Positions 43,382-52,471 of a DNA stretch of 64,000 nucleotides are shown piece by piece. The notes beneath the pieces are model-generated. The model saw nothing but the letters and a program-made list of their open reading frames with translations, had not been told where the DNA came from and ran no database searches. The translations under genes were made by a program, and so were the position numbers. This DNA comes from RYN-230 sp963768945. Its GTDB lineage: Bacteria; Actinomycetota; Actinomycetes; Streptosporangiales; Streptosporangiaceae. The DNA is taken from NCBI GenBank assembly GCA_963768945.1, contig CAVYJW010000001.1, forward strand, positions 62,001 to 126,000. The letters run 5' to 3'. The number at the start of each line of letters is the position of its first letter. Within the stretch, counting starts at the first letter, position 1.

Positions 43382-45037
43382 ATGACCGGACTGCGCGTCC
43401 CGCCCGGCCAGGCCAGCAGGGCCCGGCCGGATGAGGCTGCCGCGCCGGGCGGCCCGTCGGGGCCAGCGGGGAACCCCAGCTCGTTCGGCCTCGTCGGCTG
43501 GGCACGGTGGGGCTGGCGCCAGCTGACCTCGATGCGCACCGCGCTGGTGCTGCTGTTCCTGCTGGCCGTGGCCAGCGTGCCCGGCTCGCTGCTGCCGCAG
43601 CAGGGCATCGACCCGGCCGCGGTGCAGCAGTACTACGTGTCACACCCGGCCCTCGCGCCCTGGCTGGCCCGGCTGTCGCTGTTCAACGTGTTCGCCGCGC
43701 CCTGGTTCGCCGCCATTTACCTCCTGCTGTTCCTGTCCCTGGCGGGATGCGTGGTGCCGCGCAGTATCCGGCTGGCCCGCTCAGCCCGGACCCCTCCGCC
43801 GCCCGCCCCGCGGAACCTGGCCCGGCTGCCGCAGTCCGCCCGGCATGGGAGCACCCTCGACCCGGCGGCCGCGCTGGACGCCGCCGCAGGCGTCCTGCGC
43901 CGCCGCAAGTTCCGCCTGCGCACCGGGGACGGCTGGGTATCGGCCGAGAAGGGCTACCGCCGGGAACTGGGCAACCTGGTGTTCCACCTGGCGTTGCTGG
44001 CCCTCCTGTGCTCGGTGGCCCTGGGCGGGCTGTTCGGCTACAAGGCCAACCGGCTGCTGGTCAGCGGGACCTCGTTCGCGAACACGGTGACTGCGCTGGA
44101 CGAGTTTCACCCGGGGCGGCTGGTGTCGTCGTCGGACCTCCAGCCGTTCACGATGACGCTGAACCGTTTTACCGCCTCCTACGTCACCTCCGGCCCGTCG
44201 CGCGGCCAGCCGCTGTCGTTCAACGCGTACGTGAGCTACTCCGCGCAGCCGGGCGGGGCGGTCCGCCACGACAACCTGCGGGTCAACCACCCGATCAACG
44301 TGGACGGCGTGCGGGTCTTCATCATCGGCCACGGGTACGCGCCAGTCTTCAGGGTGACCGACGGCACCGGCAAGGTGGTCTTCGACCAGCCGGTCCCGTT
44401 CATCGCGGTGAACACCTCCGGCCTCACCTCCACGGGCGTGGTCAAGGTCCCGGACGCCCATCCCGACCAGCTCGGGTTCGCCGGGGTGTTCCTGCCCACC
44501 GCGGTGGACGTGAACGGGCAGCTGGAATCGGCCTTCCCGGCCCCGCTCGACCCCCGGGTGAGCCTGGTCTCCTACAAGGGCAACCTGGGCATGGACAGCG
44601 GCCCGCCGCAGTCGGTCTACACGCTGAACACGGCCGGCCTGACCCAGCTGCCGGTCGCGCCCCGCCCGCTCGCGGTCGGCCAGTCGATCAAGTTGCCGGG
44701 CGGGGCCGGAACTCTCACGTTCACCGGGTACCGGCAGTGGATCAGCCTGGCCATCACCTACGATCCAGGGCAGCTGCCCGCGCTGATCGCCGGGCTGGCG
44801 GCGCTGGCCGGCCTGCTCTTGTCCTTCTTCGTCCGGCGCCGCCGGGTGTTCGTGCGGGCCTACCCGGGCCCGGACGGCCGGACCGTCGTGGACGTGGGCG
44901 GGCTGGCCCGTTCCGATCCCGCGGGTGGCTTCGACGAGGAGTTCACCGGGCTGGCCCGTGTTCTCGAAAAGGCCTCCCGCGGCTCCTCTACTGACACCCC
45001 GTCCCTCACCTCCACCACCGAGGGGAAGTCACACTGA
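43382..45037 (+). CDS. resB: cytochrome c biogenesis protein ResB
   Basis: A 551-residue membrane protein of system II cytochrome c maturation. It begins, after a Pro/Gly-rich 40 residues, with TM helices near 55-75 and 107-128, a third at about 200-220, a large extracytoplasmic domain (about 225-460) and a last TM (LIAGLAALAGLLLSFFV, about 470-490). LGNLVFHLALLALL is characteristic. It forms the heme export/ligation complex with CcsB, whose start overlaps its stop by one base. Confidence 0.93.
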   Translation: MTGLRVPPGQASRARPDEAAAPGGPSGPAGNPSSFGLVGWARWGWRQLTSMRTALVLLFLLAVASVPGSLLPQQGIDPAAVQQYYVSHPALAPWLARLSLFNVFAAPWFAAIYLLLFLSLAGCVVPRSIRLARSARTPPPPAPRNLARLPQSARHGSTLDPAAALDAAAGVLRRRKFRLRTGDGWVSAEKGYRRELGNLVFHLALLALLCSVALGGLFGYKANRLLVSGTSFANTVTALDEFHPGRLVSSSDLQPFTMTLNRFTASYVTSGPSRGQPLSFNAYVSYSAQPGGAVRHDNLRVNHPINVDGVRVFIIGHGYAPVFRVTDGTGKVVFDQPVPFIAVNTSGLTSTGVVKVPDAHPDQLGFAGVFLPTAVDVNGQLESAFPAPLDPRVSLVSYKGNLGMDSGPPQSVYTLNTAGLTQLPVAPRPLAVGQSIKLPGGAGTLTFTGYRQWISLAITYDPGQLPALIAGLAALAGLLLSFFVRRRRVFVRAYPGPDGRTVVDVGGLARSDPAGGFDEEFTGLARVLEKASRGSSTDTPSLTSTTEGKSH

Positions 45038-46200
45038 TGCCCGACAACCAGGGATTGTCTCATCTGAGCGATCACTTCCTGATCGTCGCCGTGGTGCTGT
45101 ACTCGCTGGCGGTGATCGCGTTCGCGGCCGACTTCGCCTTCGGGCGGCGCAGCCCCGTGGTGACGCGGGCCAAGACCGAGGTGCCCGACCTGGTACCCGC
45201 GGGAGTCGCGGCTGGCGGGGTCGAGGGCGGCGCTGCGGAGAGCGGCACTGCGCAGGACGCGGCTGGCCCGGACGCTTCCGGTGTCGGTCCAGACGGCACA
45301 CGGCCGGGCAGCACACGGCCGGGTAGCACACGGCCGGGTAGCACGGGACCGGGCAGCACGGGGCCGGGCAGCACGGGGCCCGGCGGCACGGCCGTGGCCC
45401 GCCTGGCCGGCCAGGGCCGTCAGCCTGCTGTGCCGGTGAGCCGCCTCGTCGGGATCGCCCTCACCCTCACCACGGCCGGGCTGGCTCTGCACATCGCCGG
45501 GGTGATCACCCGCGGCCTGGCCGTGCACCGGGTCCCGTGGGGCGACATGTACGAGTTCGTGATCTCGGTCTCCTGCGTGGCCGTGCTGTTCTTCATCGGG
45601 CTCATGATCAAGTACCGGCCCTACCACCTCGGCCTGTTCTTCATGGCCCCCATCGTGATCATCATGGGGCTAGCCCAGACCGTCATCTACACTCCGGCTG
45701 GCCCGCTGGTTCCCGCGCTGAACTCCTACTGGCTCGCCATTCACGTGACCGCGATGACCCTGGCCAGCGGGACGTTCATGGTGGGCGCGGTCCTCGCCGT
45801 CGTCTACCTGTTCGCGGAGCGGCACACCAGGCGCGTGGCGGCGGGGCTGAGCACCCGGTACGGCGAGGTGTTCCGGCTGCTCCCCAGCGCAGAGCGGCTC
45901 GACCAGATCGCCTACCGGACCGTGGTGTTCGCGTTCCCGATCTGGACCTTCGGCATCATGGCCGGGGCGATCTGGGCCGACCAGGCCTGGGGCCGGTACT
46001 GGGGCTGGGACCCCACCGAGACCTGGGCCTTCATCACGTGGGTGGTGTACGCGTGCTTCCTGCACGCCCGCGTCACCGCCGGCTGGCGCGGCCGCCGGGC
46101 CGCCTACATCCAGCTGGTCGGGTTCGGCTGCCTGCTGTTCAACCTGCTGGGCGTCAGCCTGTTCATCACCGGCCTGCACTCCTACGCCGGCCTGAGCTGA
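45037..46200 (+). CDS. ccsB: c-type cytochrome biogenesis protein CcsB (CcsA/ResC)
   Basis: A 387-residue heme-handling permease. The tryptophan-rich heme segment is WGRYWGWDPTETWAFITW, with conserved RVPWGDMYEF and several His in helices (LAIHVTAMTLASG, LHARVTAGW). About eight TM helices are visible. Between TM1 and TM2 lies a 75-residue insert whose last part is a collagen-like run of RPGST/GPGST pentapeptides (about 45295-45390), absent from typical family members. It completes the tlpA-resB-ccsB operon; ccdA is missing. Confidence 0.93.
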   Translation: MPDNQGLSHLSDHFLIVAVVLYSLAVIAFAADFAFGRRSPVVTRAKTEVPDLVPAGVAAGGVEGGAAESGTAQDAAGPDASGVGPDGTRPGSTRPGSTRPGSTGPGSTGPGSTGPGGTAVARLAGQGRQPAVPVSRLVGIALTLTTAGLALHIAGVITRGLAVHRVPWGDMYEFVISVSCVAVLFFIGLMIKYRPYHLGLFFMAPIVIIMGLAQTVIYTPAGPLVPALNSYWLAIHVTAMTLASGTFMVGAVLAVVYLFAERHTRRVAAGLSTRYGEVFRLLPSAERLDQIAYRTVVFAFPIWTFGIMAGAIWADQAWGRYWGWDPTETWAFITWVVYACFLHARVTAGWRGRRAAYIQLVGFGCLLFNLLGVSLFITGLHSYAGLS

Positions 46201-46215
46201 GCCCGGGCGCCGGCG

Positions 46216-46506
46216 TCAGGCCTCGCTATCTGGTTCCCGGCCGCCCCGGATGATCCGGTCGAGTTCGCTGAGGAAGTCGGGGTCGTCGTCAGGGCCCCGG
46301 GGCACGGTCCAGTCCTCGGATACGGATGTCCCGCCTGGTGACACACGGTCATCGGAGGCGGCGCACCGCCCGCGGCCCGCGGGATGCCGGCGGAAGGCAG
46401 CCTCTGCCGCGGAGCCCTCAGGCCGGACCGGCCGCCGGGGCCACCGGAACCAGCCCACGCAGAAACCTACGGTGAGCAGCACAGATAGGACACCAGCCAA
46501 CAACAT
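46216..46506 (-). CDS. small single-pass membrane protein
   Basis: A 96-residue protein with one N-terminal helix (MLLAGVLSVLLTVGFCVGWF), a basic WPRRPVRP junction and a hydrophilic tail that ends in acidic DDDPDFLSELDRIIRGG. Unknown function, but similar short proteins are often found next to ccsB in actinobacteria. It is convergent with ccsB and divergent from the metallopeptidase gene. Confidence 0.65.
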   Translation of the reverse strand: MLLAGVLSVLLTVGFCVGWFRWPRRPVRPEGSAAEAAFRRHPAGRGRCAASDDRVSPGGTSVSEDWTVPRGPDDDPDFLSELDRIIRGGREPDSEA

Positions 46507-46671
46507 GCGCGCAGCTTAGCCCGAGCCGAGACCACTTCGTCGGCGAATAAGCGCAGTCGTTCGGTTACGGCACGGTATCCATAACTGGTAACAGCCAGTA
46601 ACGACAGATGACGTTCGCGCAGTTTCGTCATACCCTGGCAACCTGGCACGCGATCGCTGGGAGTGCGACTT

Positions 46672-47727
46672 ATGCGGCTGCGGCTTTTCGATCGCGTTCG
46701 CCGGTACATCCGGTCTCGTCCTGGAGGCGCGCGATCACGCGGTAGCACCAGGCCGGGACCCCCGGTGGCGGGTGGCGCTGCCACCCTGCCCCCGGTCGGC
46801 GCTGCCACCCTGCCACCGGCTGGCCGGCATCGTCGCGACCAGATGTCCGGGGCTGCCGAGGACAGCGGGGCACCTGGGGCGCTGTCCCCGCAGCCAGAGT
46901 TGCCCCGCCAGATACATCGCCCGCCCGTGCCGGGTACTCCCGTGCCGGGCACCCCAGCGCAGAGCAGCGCAGTGCAGCGCGCGCCAGCGCAGGGACCCCC
47001 GCTCCAGAGCGCACGGCCATCCACGGGCACGACGCCAGCAGGCCCGGCCGGGCCCGGGCCCGTAAGGCACCCAGCCGCCTGGAGCGGCTCCGCTCGGACC
47101 GCCACCCGCACCGGGAACGCCGGGACGGGTGCCACCGAGGCCGGAGGAACCGGACCCGGGACGGCCGGGACGGGCTCCACCGGGACCGGGACCGGGGCCG
47201 GGGCCGGGGCCACGCGGGCCGCCGGCCGGCCCTACGGTCCTGATCGCGCCGCGATCCGTCCGGCAGCGGCACAAGCCCGGGCCGTGACGGCCCGGAATGC
47301 GGCTCCGCGCAGTACGGCGGCGCAGGCGCCGCGCCCGGCGGACGCGGACGCGGACGCGGCCAAGCTGCCCTGGTACGAGGTCGCGCATGCCCGGCGGGCC
47401 GCCGAGGGTTACCAGAACTGCGGGCCGCTGGAACGGGTCCTGCGCCGTGAGTGGCCGCCGAGCAAGGTACCGTCCGCCCCGGTGGTGCGCGCCATCAACC
47501 GCCTGGCCGAGCTGCCGCTAATGATCAAAGAGATCCTCGCGGCCGGAGTCGAACTCGATCCACGTGGGGGAGGGCGGCGTCCCGGAACTGGACGACATGG
47601 CCCGGCTGCGCGGCGTCCTGCTGCCGTCTGGCCGCGCGACGTGGGACGCGTGCGCGGGCGCCTACGGCGAGAAGAAGATCATCGTGGGGTCGCGGCCCTC
47701 GTCGGCGCCGGACGTCATGTGCCATGA
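46672..47727 (+). CDS. N-terminal part of a frameshifted M34/ATLF-like metallopeptidase
   Basis: From ATG 46672 (after GGGAG) the frame encodes a basic start (MRLRLFDRVRRYIRSR), then about 220 residues of Pro/Ala/Gly/Thr-rich sequence with repeats such as PVPGTPVPGTP and TGTGTGAGAG, then a folded-looking segment PWYEVAHARRAAEGYQNCGP to RAINRLAELPLMIKEILAAG. After about 47545 this frame degenerates to Arg/Gly-rich shadow, while the +1 frame carries the conserved catalytic domain. The two were probably one gene. No signal peptide is evident. Confidence 0.55.
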   Translation: MRLRLFDRVRRYIRSRPGGARSRGSTRPGPPVAGGAATLPPVGAATLPPAGRHRRDQMSGAAEDSGAPGALSPQPELPRQIHRPPVPGTPVPGTPAQSSAVQRAPAQGPPLQSARPSTGTTPAGPAGPGPVRHPAAWSGSARTATRTGNAGTGATEAGGTGPGTAGTGSTGTGTGAGAGATRAAGRPYGPDRAAIRPAAAQARAVTARNAAPRSTAAQAPRPADADADAAKLPWYEVAHARRAAEGYQNCGPLERVLRREWPPSKVPSAPVVRAINRLAELPLMIKEILAAGVELDPRGGGRRPGTGRHGPAARRPAAVWPRDVGRVRGRLRREEDHRGVAALVGAGRHVP

Positions 47728-47998
47728 AGTCGGGCACGCCCTGGATGATGTCGACCGGGAACAGGGCCGCTGGCAGTCTGATTCGGCCACGTTCCGCCAG
47801 CTCTACCAGCGCTGCGAGGAATCACTCGTGAGCGATTTCCACAAGCAGCCAGGCGATCTGGGCCGCCGGGAGTTCTTCGCCGACGCGTTCGCCGCGATCG
47901 CGTCCCGGCAGCGCCCGGCCCTCGTGGACATGCTCGGCGGCAACATCAGGACCGCTCTTGATGTGATGCTCTACTTCAATCTGCGCTACGGGCTTTAG
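47564..47998 (+). CDS. zinc metallopeptidase catalytic domain (anthrax lethal factor/PPEP-like, M34)
   Basis: A 144-residue frame with zinc motif VMCHEVGHALDD (HExxH) and a downstream Glu in RREFFADAFAAIASRQRP, the third ligand in the lethal-factor/Pro-Pro-endopeptidase-like family. VGEGGVPELDDMARLRGV and GRATWDACAGAYGEKKIIVG precede it. The frame begins at a GTG within the conserved domain and a stop lies upstream at 47522, so the N-terminal part of the domain is in the other frame. Either a single-base error or real frameshift separates the halves, or a short form is translated. A 91-residue gene follows after 11 bases. Confidence 0.75.
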   Translation: MGEGGVPELDDMARLRGVLLPSGRATWDACAGAYGEKKIIVGSRPSSAPDVMCHEVGHALDDVDREQGRWQSDSATFRQLYQRCEESLVSDFHKQPGDLGRREFFADAFAAIASRQRPALVDMLGGNIRTALDVMLYFNLRYGL

Positions 47999-48009
47999 AG
48001 TGATCGGTG

Positions 48010-48282
48010 ATGGACGTTATCCAGCTGCCGAACGGGAACCTCCTGGTTCCCGAGTCAGCCCTGGCTGACGACGGGCAGATCATCGGCGATGGGTACGTGG
48101 AGATTGGCCCGGCCGACGCGCAGTACGACCGGCTAGCCGAGCACGCGCTGACTGAGGATCAACTCGAGGAACGGCGCCGCCGGTGGCAGGAGGGCGACGC
48201 GGAGCTGCAGCGGCAGTTCGCGGAGTACCGGGCCAGCCTGGGCGTGGCGCCCGGTCCGGCGAAGCGGCCGGACACTGGCTGA
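48010..48282 (+). CDS. hypothetical protein downstream of the metallopeptidase
   Basis: A 90-residue acidic protein (MDVIQLPNGNLLVPESALADDG...) with a charged helical stretch TEDQLEERRRRWQEGDAEL. No known domain is recognised. It starts 11 bases after the metallopeptidase stop, so the two are probably co-transcribed and it may be a substrate, regulator or partner of the peptidase. GTG at 48007 is an alternative start. Confidence 0.65.
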   Translation: MDVIQLPNGNLLVPESALADDGQIIGDGYVEIGPADAQYDRLAEHALTEDQLEERRRRWQEGDAELQRQFAEYRASLGVAPGPAKRPDTG

Positions 48283-48292
48283 CCCTCGCGGG

Positions 48293-48505
48293 CTAGCTGT
48301 CCGGGTCCTCGTCCTTGCTGGTCCCGGCTTCGCCGCGGAGCAGCGCACGGACCTCGGACTCGCGGAAGCGGCGATGTCCTCCGGGTGTCCGGATGCTGCT
48401 GATGCGACCCGATGCCGCCCACCGGGTGACGGTCTTCGGGTCAACCCGGAACAGGGCAGCGACCTCCCCGGGTGTCAGGAGGCGTTCATTGCTGCTCGCG
48501 TCCAC
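48293..48505 (-). CDS. bldC: BldC-type MerR-like developmental transcription factor
   Basis: A 70-residue single-HTH protein with LLTPGEVAALFRVDPKTVTR and IRTPGGHRRFRESEVRALL, nearly the same as streptomycete BldC, which binds direct repeats cooperatively and controls entry to development. GTG start at 48505. The C-terminal tail is acidic (SKDEDPDS). It is divergent from the PLP dehydratase gene; the 120 bases between them carry both promoters. Confidence 0.92.
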   Translation of the reverse strand: MDASSNERLLTPGEVAALFRVDPKTVTRWAASGRISSIRTPGGHRRFRESEVRALLRGEAGTSKDEDPDS

Positions 48506-48625
48506 GCACGTCCCCTCCCGACCCGCTGTCCGGGCTCATGATCGGGCCCTGCCCCAAGTGTGGCGACTAACGACGGTTTTCTCCCTAGTTTCCTTAAAAC
48601 CGTGGCCCTCATCTAGGGTGTTCGC

Positions 48626-49618
48626 GTGCAGCCGCTCGTGTCGATCGACGAGATCCGGGCCGCCGCGACGGCCGTGGCCGGGGTGATCGTCCGTACCCCC
48701 TTGGTTCCTTTCCCGCGCGCCGATCCGTCCTTGCTGGTCAAGCCCGAGTCACTGCAGCCGGTTGGGGCTTTCAAGCTGCGCGGCGCCTATGCGGCGATGA
48801 GCGCGCTGCCCGCCGCTGCCCGGCAGAGTGGGGTGGTCACCCACTCCAGCGGCAACCACGGCCAGGCCGTGGCCTACGCCGCGGCGCTGCTCGGTATGCC
48901 CGCGGTGGTCGTGGTCCCGGACAACGCTCCCGCAGTGAAGGTGTCGGCCATCCGTGAGCTGGGCGCGGAGATCGTGGTCTCGGCGCCCAGCCTGGCCGCC
49001 CGGCTCGCCGTCACTCTCGACCTCGCGGAGCGGCGCGGCGCGGTCTCGATCCCGCCGTTCGACGACCGCCGGGTCATCGCGGGGCAGGGCACGATCGGCC
49101 TGGAGATCGCGGCCGACTGCCCCGGGGTGGACCTGGTCGTGGTCCCGGTGGGCGGCGGCGGGCTGATTTCCGGCGTGGCCACCGCCGTCCGCACGCTCTG
49201 CCCGGGCGCGACCGTAATCGGCGTGGAGCCCGAGCTCGCCGCGGACGCACGCGACTCGCTGCACGAAGGCCAGCAGGTGGCCTGGCCATCCGAGTTCACC
49301 CAGCGGACCATCGCCGACGCGCTCCGCGCCGATCAGGTCGGCGCCCTCCCGCTGCAGCACATGCTGGAGTACGTGGACGACATCGTCACCGTGACCGAGG
49401 ACGAGATCCGGGCGGCAGTCCGGAGGCTCGCCCTGGAGGCAAGGCTGATCGCGGAGCCCGGTGGCGCGGTGGCCGTGGCCGCATGCCTGTTCCGCCGCAA
49501 GGAGCTGCCGACGGCCGGAACCACCGTCGCCGTGATGTCGGGAGGCAACATCGACCCCGGGCTGCTCCTGGACATCATGGGGAGCGAGCCGTCCGCCGGG
49601 CCGGGTATCGGCGAGTAG
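48626..49618 (+). CDS. threonine/serine dehydratase family PLP enzyme
   Basis: A 330-residue fold-type II PLP enzyme. The PLP lysine is in GAFKLRGAY (about residue 51), with SSGNHGQAVAYAA, the phosphate loop GGGGLISG and VMSGGNIDP at the end. There is no ACT regulatory domain, so it fits catabolic threonine ammonia-lyase or serine racemase/dehydratase rather than biosynthetic IlvA. The exact substrate cannot be decided. GTG start. Confidence 0.9.
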   Translation: MQPLVSIDEIRAAATAVAGVIVRTPLVPFPRADPSLLVKPESLQPVGAFKLRGAYAAMSALPAAARQSGVVTHSSGNHGQAVAYAAALLGMPAVVVVPDNAPAVKVSAIRELGAEIVVSAPSLAARLAVTLDLAERRGAVSIPPFDDRRVIAGQGTIGLEIAADCPGVDLVVVPVGGGGLISGVATAVRTLCPGATVIGVEPELAADARDSLHEGQQVAWPSEFTQRTIADALRADQVGALPLQHMLEYVDDIVTVTEDEIRAAVRRLALEARLIAEPGGAVAVAACLFRRKELPTAGTTVAVMSGGNIDPGLLLDIMGSEPSAGPGIGE

Positions 49619-49630
49619 TCTGGACCCGCT

Positions 49631-49873
49631 ATGCGTTCCACCATCGCCTACACCACGGCGCGGATCCTGCTCTTCGTCGCCGTCACCGGCCTGCTGTACC
49701 TGGTCGGCGCCCGCGGGGTGCTGCTCCTCGGGGCCGCGCTGCTGGTCAGCGGGATCATCAGCTACGTCGTGCTGTCCCGCCAGCGGGACGCGATGTCCAG
49801 CGCGATCTCGTCCCGCATCCAGGGTTTCCGCGGGCGGCTCGACGCAGGCACGCGTGCCGAGGACGACGACTAG
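49631..49873 (+). CDS. DUF4229 small membrane protein
   Basis: An 80-residue protein with two hydrophobic helices (about 8-28 and 31-50) and a charged C-terminal tail ending in Glu/Asp residues. The pattern TTARILLFVAV, then ISYVVLSRQRDAMS matches DUF4229 of actinobacteria. It begins 12 bases after the dehydratase gene. Function unknown. Confidence 0.85.
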   Translation: MRSTIAYTTARILLFVAVTGLLYLVGARGVLLLGAALLVSGIISYVVLSRQRDAMSSAISSRIQGFRGRLDAGTRAEDDD

Positions 49874-49888
49874 CCGCCCTGGCCAGGC

Positions 49889-51422
49889 CTACGGTTTCGC
49901 CGGGGGCAGCCAGTCTCCGGCGGTCAGCAGCCGCATGACGGCGTCCAGCGCTTGCTGGCGGGTTACGACCGAGGTATCGATCACCAGGTCCGCGTCGTCC
50001 GGCTCCTCGTAGGGATCCGACACCCCGGTGAAATGGTCGATCAGCCCCGCGCGCGCCTTGGCGTACAAGCCTTTCCGGTCCCGCGCCTCGCATACCTCGG
50101 CAGGCGTGGCCACGTGGATCAGCAGGAAATCGCCGACTTCCTGCACCGCCCGCCTGACTTCCCGCCGGGCCTGCGCGTAGGGGGCGATCGGCGCGCAGAT
50201 CGCGATGCCGCCGTGCCGCGCGACCTCGGTGGCCACGAACCCGATTCTTGCGATGTTCAGGTCCCGGTCGGACCGGGAGAAGGTCAGCCCGGCGGACAGC
50301 AGCGACCGGACCAGGTCCCCGTCCAGCAGCGACACCGTCCGCTCGCCGCGCTCGCTCAGCGCGTCGCGCAGGGCCCGGGCCAGGGTGGACTTGCCCGAAC
50401 CGGACAGCCCGGTCAGGAAGATGACCAGGCCGCGCTCGCGGCGCGGTGGCCGGGCCAGGCGCAGCTCCTGGGCCACCGCGGGCGGGGTGAACCACGAGGG
50501 CACCTCCACCCCGCGGTCCAGCATGTCCTCGAGCTCGCCGGAAGCCAGGTCGGTGCGCTCGGTACCCGCCTCGATGAGGGACAGCGGCCGCCATACCTCG
50601 GCTGCCGGGTCGTAGGCCCAGTCACCGGGGGAGAGGACCGGGATCACCGGCCCGGGATGGGGCCCGCCGTCGCCGGGCGTCACGGGCTTGTCGGCCAGCA
50701 GGTGCGTGGCGCCGTACGCGGCCGCCACGATGGCCCGCAGGGCCAGCTCGCCGGATTCCGGGGCGTGGTAGGGCCGGAGCGGGACCGGGATGACCTGGGT
50801 GCCGGGCGGCAGGTGGCGGGCGGCGGCTTGCACGGTGCGCACCAGCGCGTCGGGGCGGACCACGATCTCCGCCGGGCCGGCCACCATGGGCAGCAGCAGC
50901 AGCCGGGCCTTCAGCTGCCCCGCGGCGTGCCGGAGCTGGCCGATCTGCTGGCAGTGCAGCGGCGCGCTGGTGACGTAGGCGAGGACCGGGCCGCCCGCGA
51001 ACTCGGCCGCCACCTCGGCGGGCAGCCGCCGCAGGTGCCGGAAGGGGCCGTGCTCGGCCGGCCGGTACCCGGTCACCGGGCCGCCCAGCCGGACCAGGTC
51101 CGGGAAGGGCCGGCGTGCGGTCGGTGATGTCGAGCACCGCGAGCGGGGTGCCCTCCGGGTCCTGCAGCAGCAGCCGGGTCGCATCCGGCTTGATGGCGCT
51201 GGCCGGTATCTCGAAGGTCACCGGGACCGGCCAGGGGGTGCCGTCGATCAGCCGGCCGTCCGCCGTGACCGCGTCCACCTCGGCGGGCGTCATGAACCCG
51301 CGCAGCGGCGGCAGCGCACCCGACAGCAGCAGTTCCAGGTCCCCCAGCTGGCCTTCGTCTAGGGTCCAGGCGGGCAGGCCCGCCAGGTCCGCAGTCAGGC
51401 CGATAGGTGCCTCAGCGGTCAC
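49889..51422 (-). pseudogene. sulfate adenylyltransferase-adenylylsulfate kinase fusion, frameshifted
   Basis: Minus-strand gene for a two-domain sulfate-activation enzyme. From GTG 51422 (after GGAGG) one frame gives the start of ATP sulfurylase: WTLDEGQLGDLELLLSGALP, GFMTPAEVDAV, PLAVLDITDR. Near 51105-51125 the reading moves by one base to a frame that continues with LGGPVTGYRPAEHGPFRHLR, VIPVPLRPYHAPESGELALRA (sulfurylase) and the APS kinase domain with P-loop FLTGLSGSGKST and LLDGDLVRSLL to 49889. Both halves are well conserved, so the break is recent or a sequencing error. If real, the C-terminal kinase could still be made from an internal start. Confidence 0.8.
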
Positions 51423-51576
51423 GTTCACCTCCGTCCGGCGCCGCGCCCGCTCCCCGGCGCGGATTGAAATCCAAGGCCGCGCGTATCCGCTAGGCACCCA
51501 GAGGGTACACGCGTGGGGCGGCGCGGGCCAGGTGGGTTTCGCTGGGTAGCCCGGTGCGCAGGATGGCGGACCGGGC

Positions 51577-52416
51577 TCAGAGGATCCGGGCGAACAGGTT
51601 CTCGGGCTTGCGCATCACGTAGAGCAGTTCCTCGTGCGCGGCGGTCAGCCGGCCCCGGGACAGTGCCGCCACCATCTTCTGCGCGGCCAGGTACCCCCGG
51701 GGTGCCAGGCGCAGCCCGCCGGCCAGTCCACCCAGCGGCTGCTGCTCGGCGATCACCAGGCCGCGCATCAGCGCGTAGGTCTGGATGCCGCGGGCCGAGG
51801 CAACCCGCTCGTACACGGCAGGATGCGGCCCGGGGCGGCCGGGACGGTGCTTGCCCCAGATCGTCCGGCGCGCCCAGCCGGGCAGGACCCGGTCGAGAAA
51901 GCCGGCCGCGCAGTCCCGGTCGCGGACCTGCAGGCACAGCAGGCCGCCCGGTTTGAGCGCGCCGACCAGCCGGTCGAGCACGAGTTCGGCGTGCTCGATC
52001 CGCTCCAGCAGCAGGGTGGCCTGCACGATGTCGAACGAGCGCTGCGGCAGCGGCACCGTCCGCAGGTCCCCGAGCGTGCACCGGGCCAGGCCAGGGTGGG
52101 TGCCCTGCGCGGCCCGGGTGACGGGCTGGTCGTCGTCCACCAGGCCGAGGCTGAGGTCGGCACCGGCCGCGCGCAGGCCCTCGGCGCCGAGATCATCGGC
52201 CGCCGTGACCGCGCCGGCCAGCAGCACGGTGATCGGCTGGCCGAACCGCTCGCTCGCATATCCCTGCGCCCAACGGCCGAACAGCGCCGTCTCTGGGGCG
52301 CCCTCCGGTGCCGCAGGCCGTTCCCGTGGTTGCCTGGCCTGGGCGTGACGGCCCTGATCGCGGACAACATCGTGGCCCGTCTTAGCGCCCCCCGGAACAC
52401 CGCTCACCGATGTCAC
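51577..52416 (-). CDS. SAM-dependent methyltransferase-like protein
   Basis: A roughly 280-residue class I methyltransferase-type protein. Motif I region LGAEGLRAAGADLSLGLVDD is weakly conserved; SFDIVQATLLLERIEHAELVLDRLVGALKPGG (in part) is the clear motif-II/III region seen in type-11/12 methyltransferases. The usual G-x-G-x-G loop is not obvious. The C-terminal half is unlike common subfamilies (RRTIWGKHRPGRPG, YVMRKPENLFARIL). Start is unclear: GTG 52416 is used, with TTG 52455 and GTG 52407 as alternatives. Substrate unknown. Confidence 0.7.
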   Translation of the reverse strand: MTSVSGVPGGAKTGHDVVRDQGRHAQARQPRERPAAPEGAPETALFGRWAQGYASERFGQPITVLLAGAVTAADDLGAEGLRAAGADLSLGLVDDDQPVTRAAQGTHPGLARCTLGDLRTVPLPQRSFDIVQATLLLERIEHAELVLDRLVGALKPGGLLCLQVRDRDCAAGFLDRVLPGWARRTIWGKHRPGRPGPHPAVYERVASARGIQTYALMRGLVIAEQQPLGGLAGGLRLAPRGYLAAQKMVAALSRGRLTAAHEELLYVMRKPENLFARIL

Positions 52417-52471
52417 AAACCCATAGCGTAGTCCCCCGTGCGCGGACAGCCGCAATCTGGTAGGGGGAAGC

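Noticed and set aside
46585..46600. ACTGG-N6-CCAGT inverted repeat upstream of the metallopeptidase as an operator
   Set aside because: Arms of only five bases are expected by chance in a region of this size; no second copy was found.
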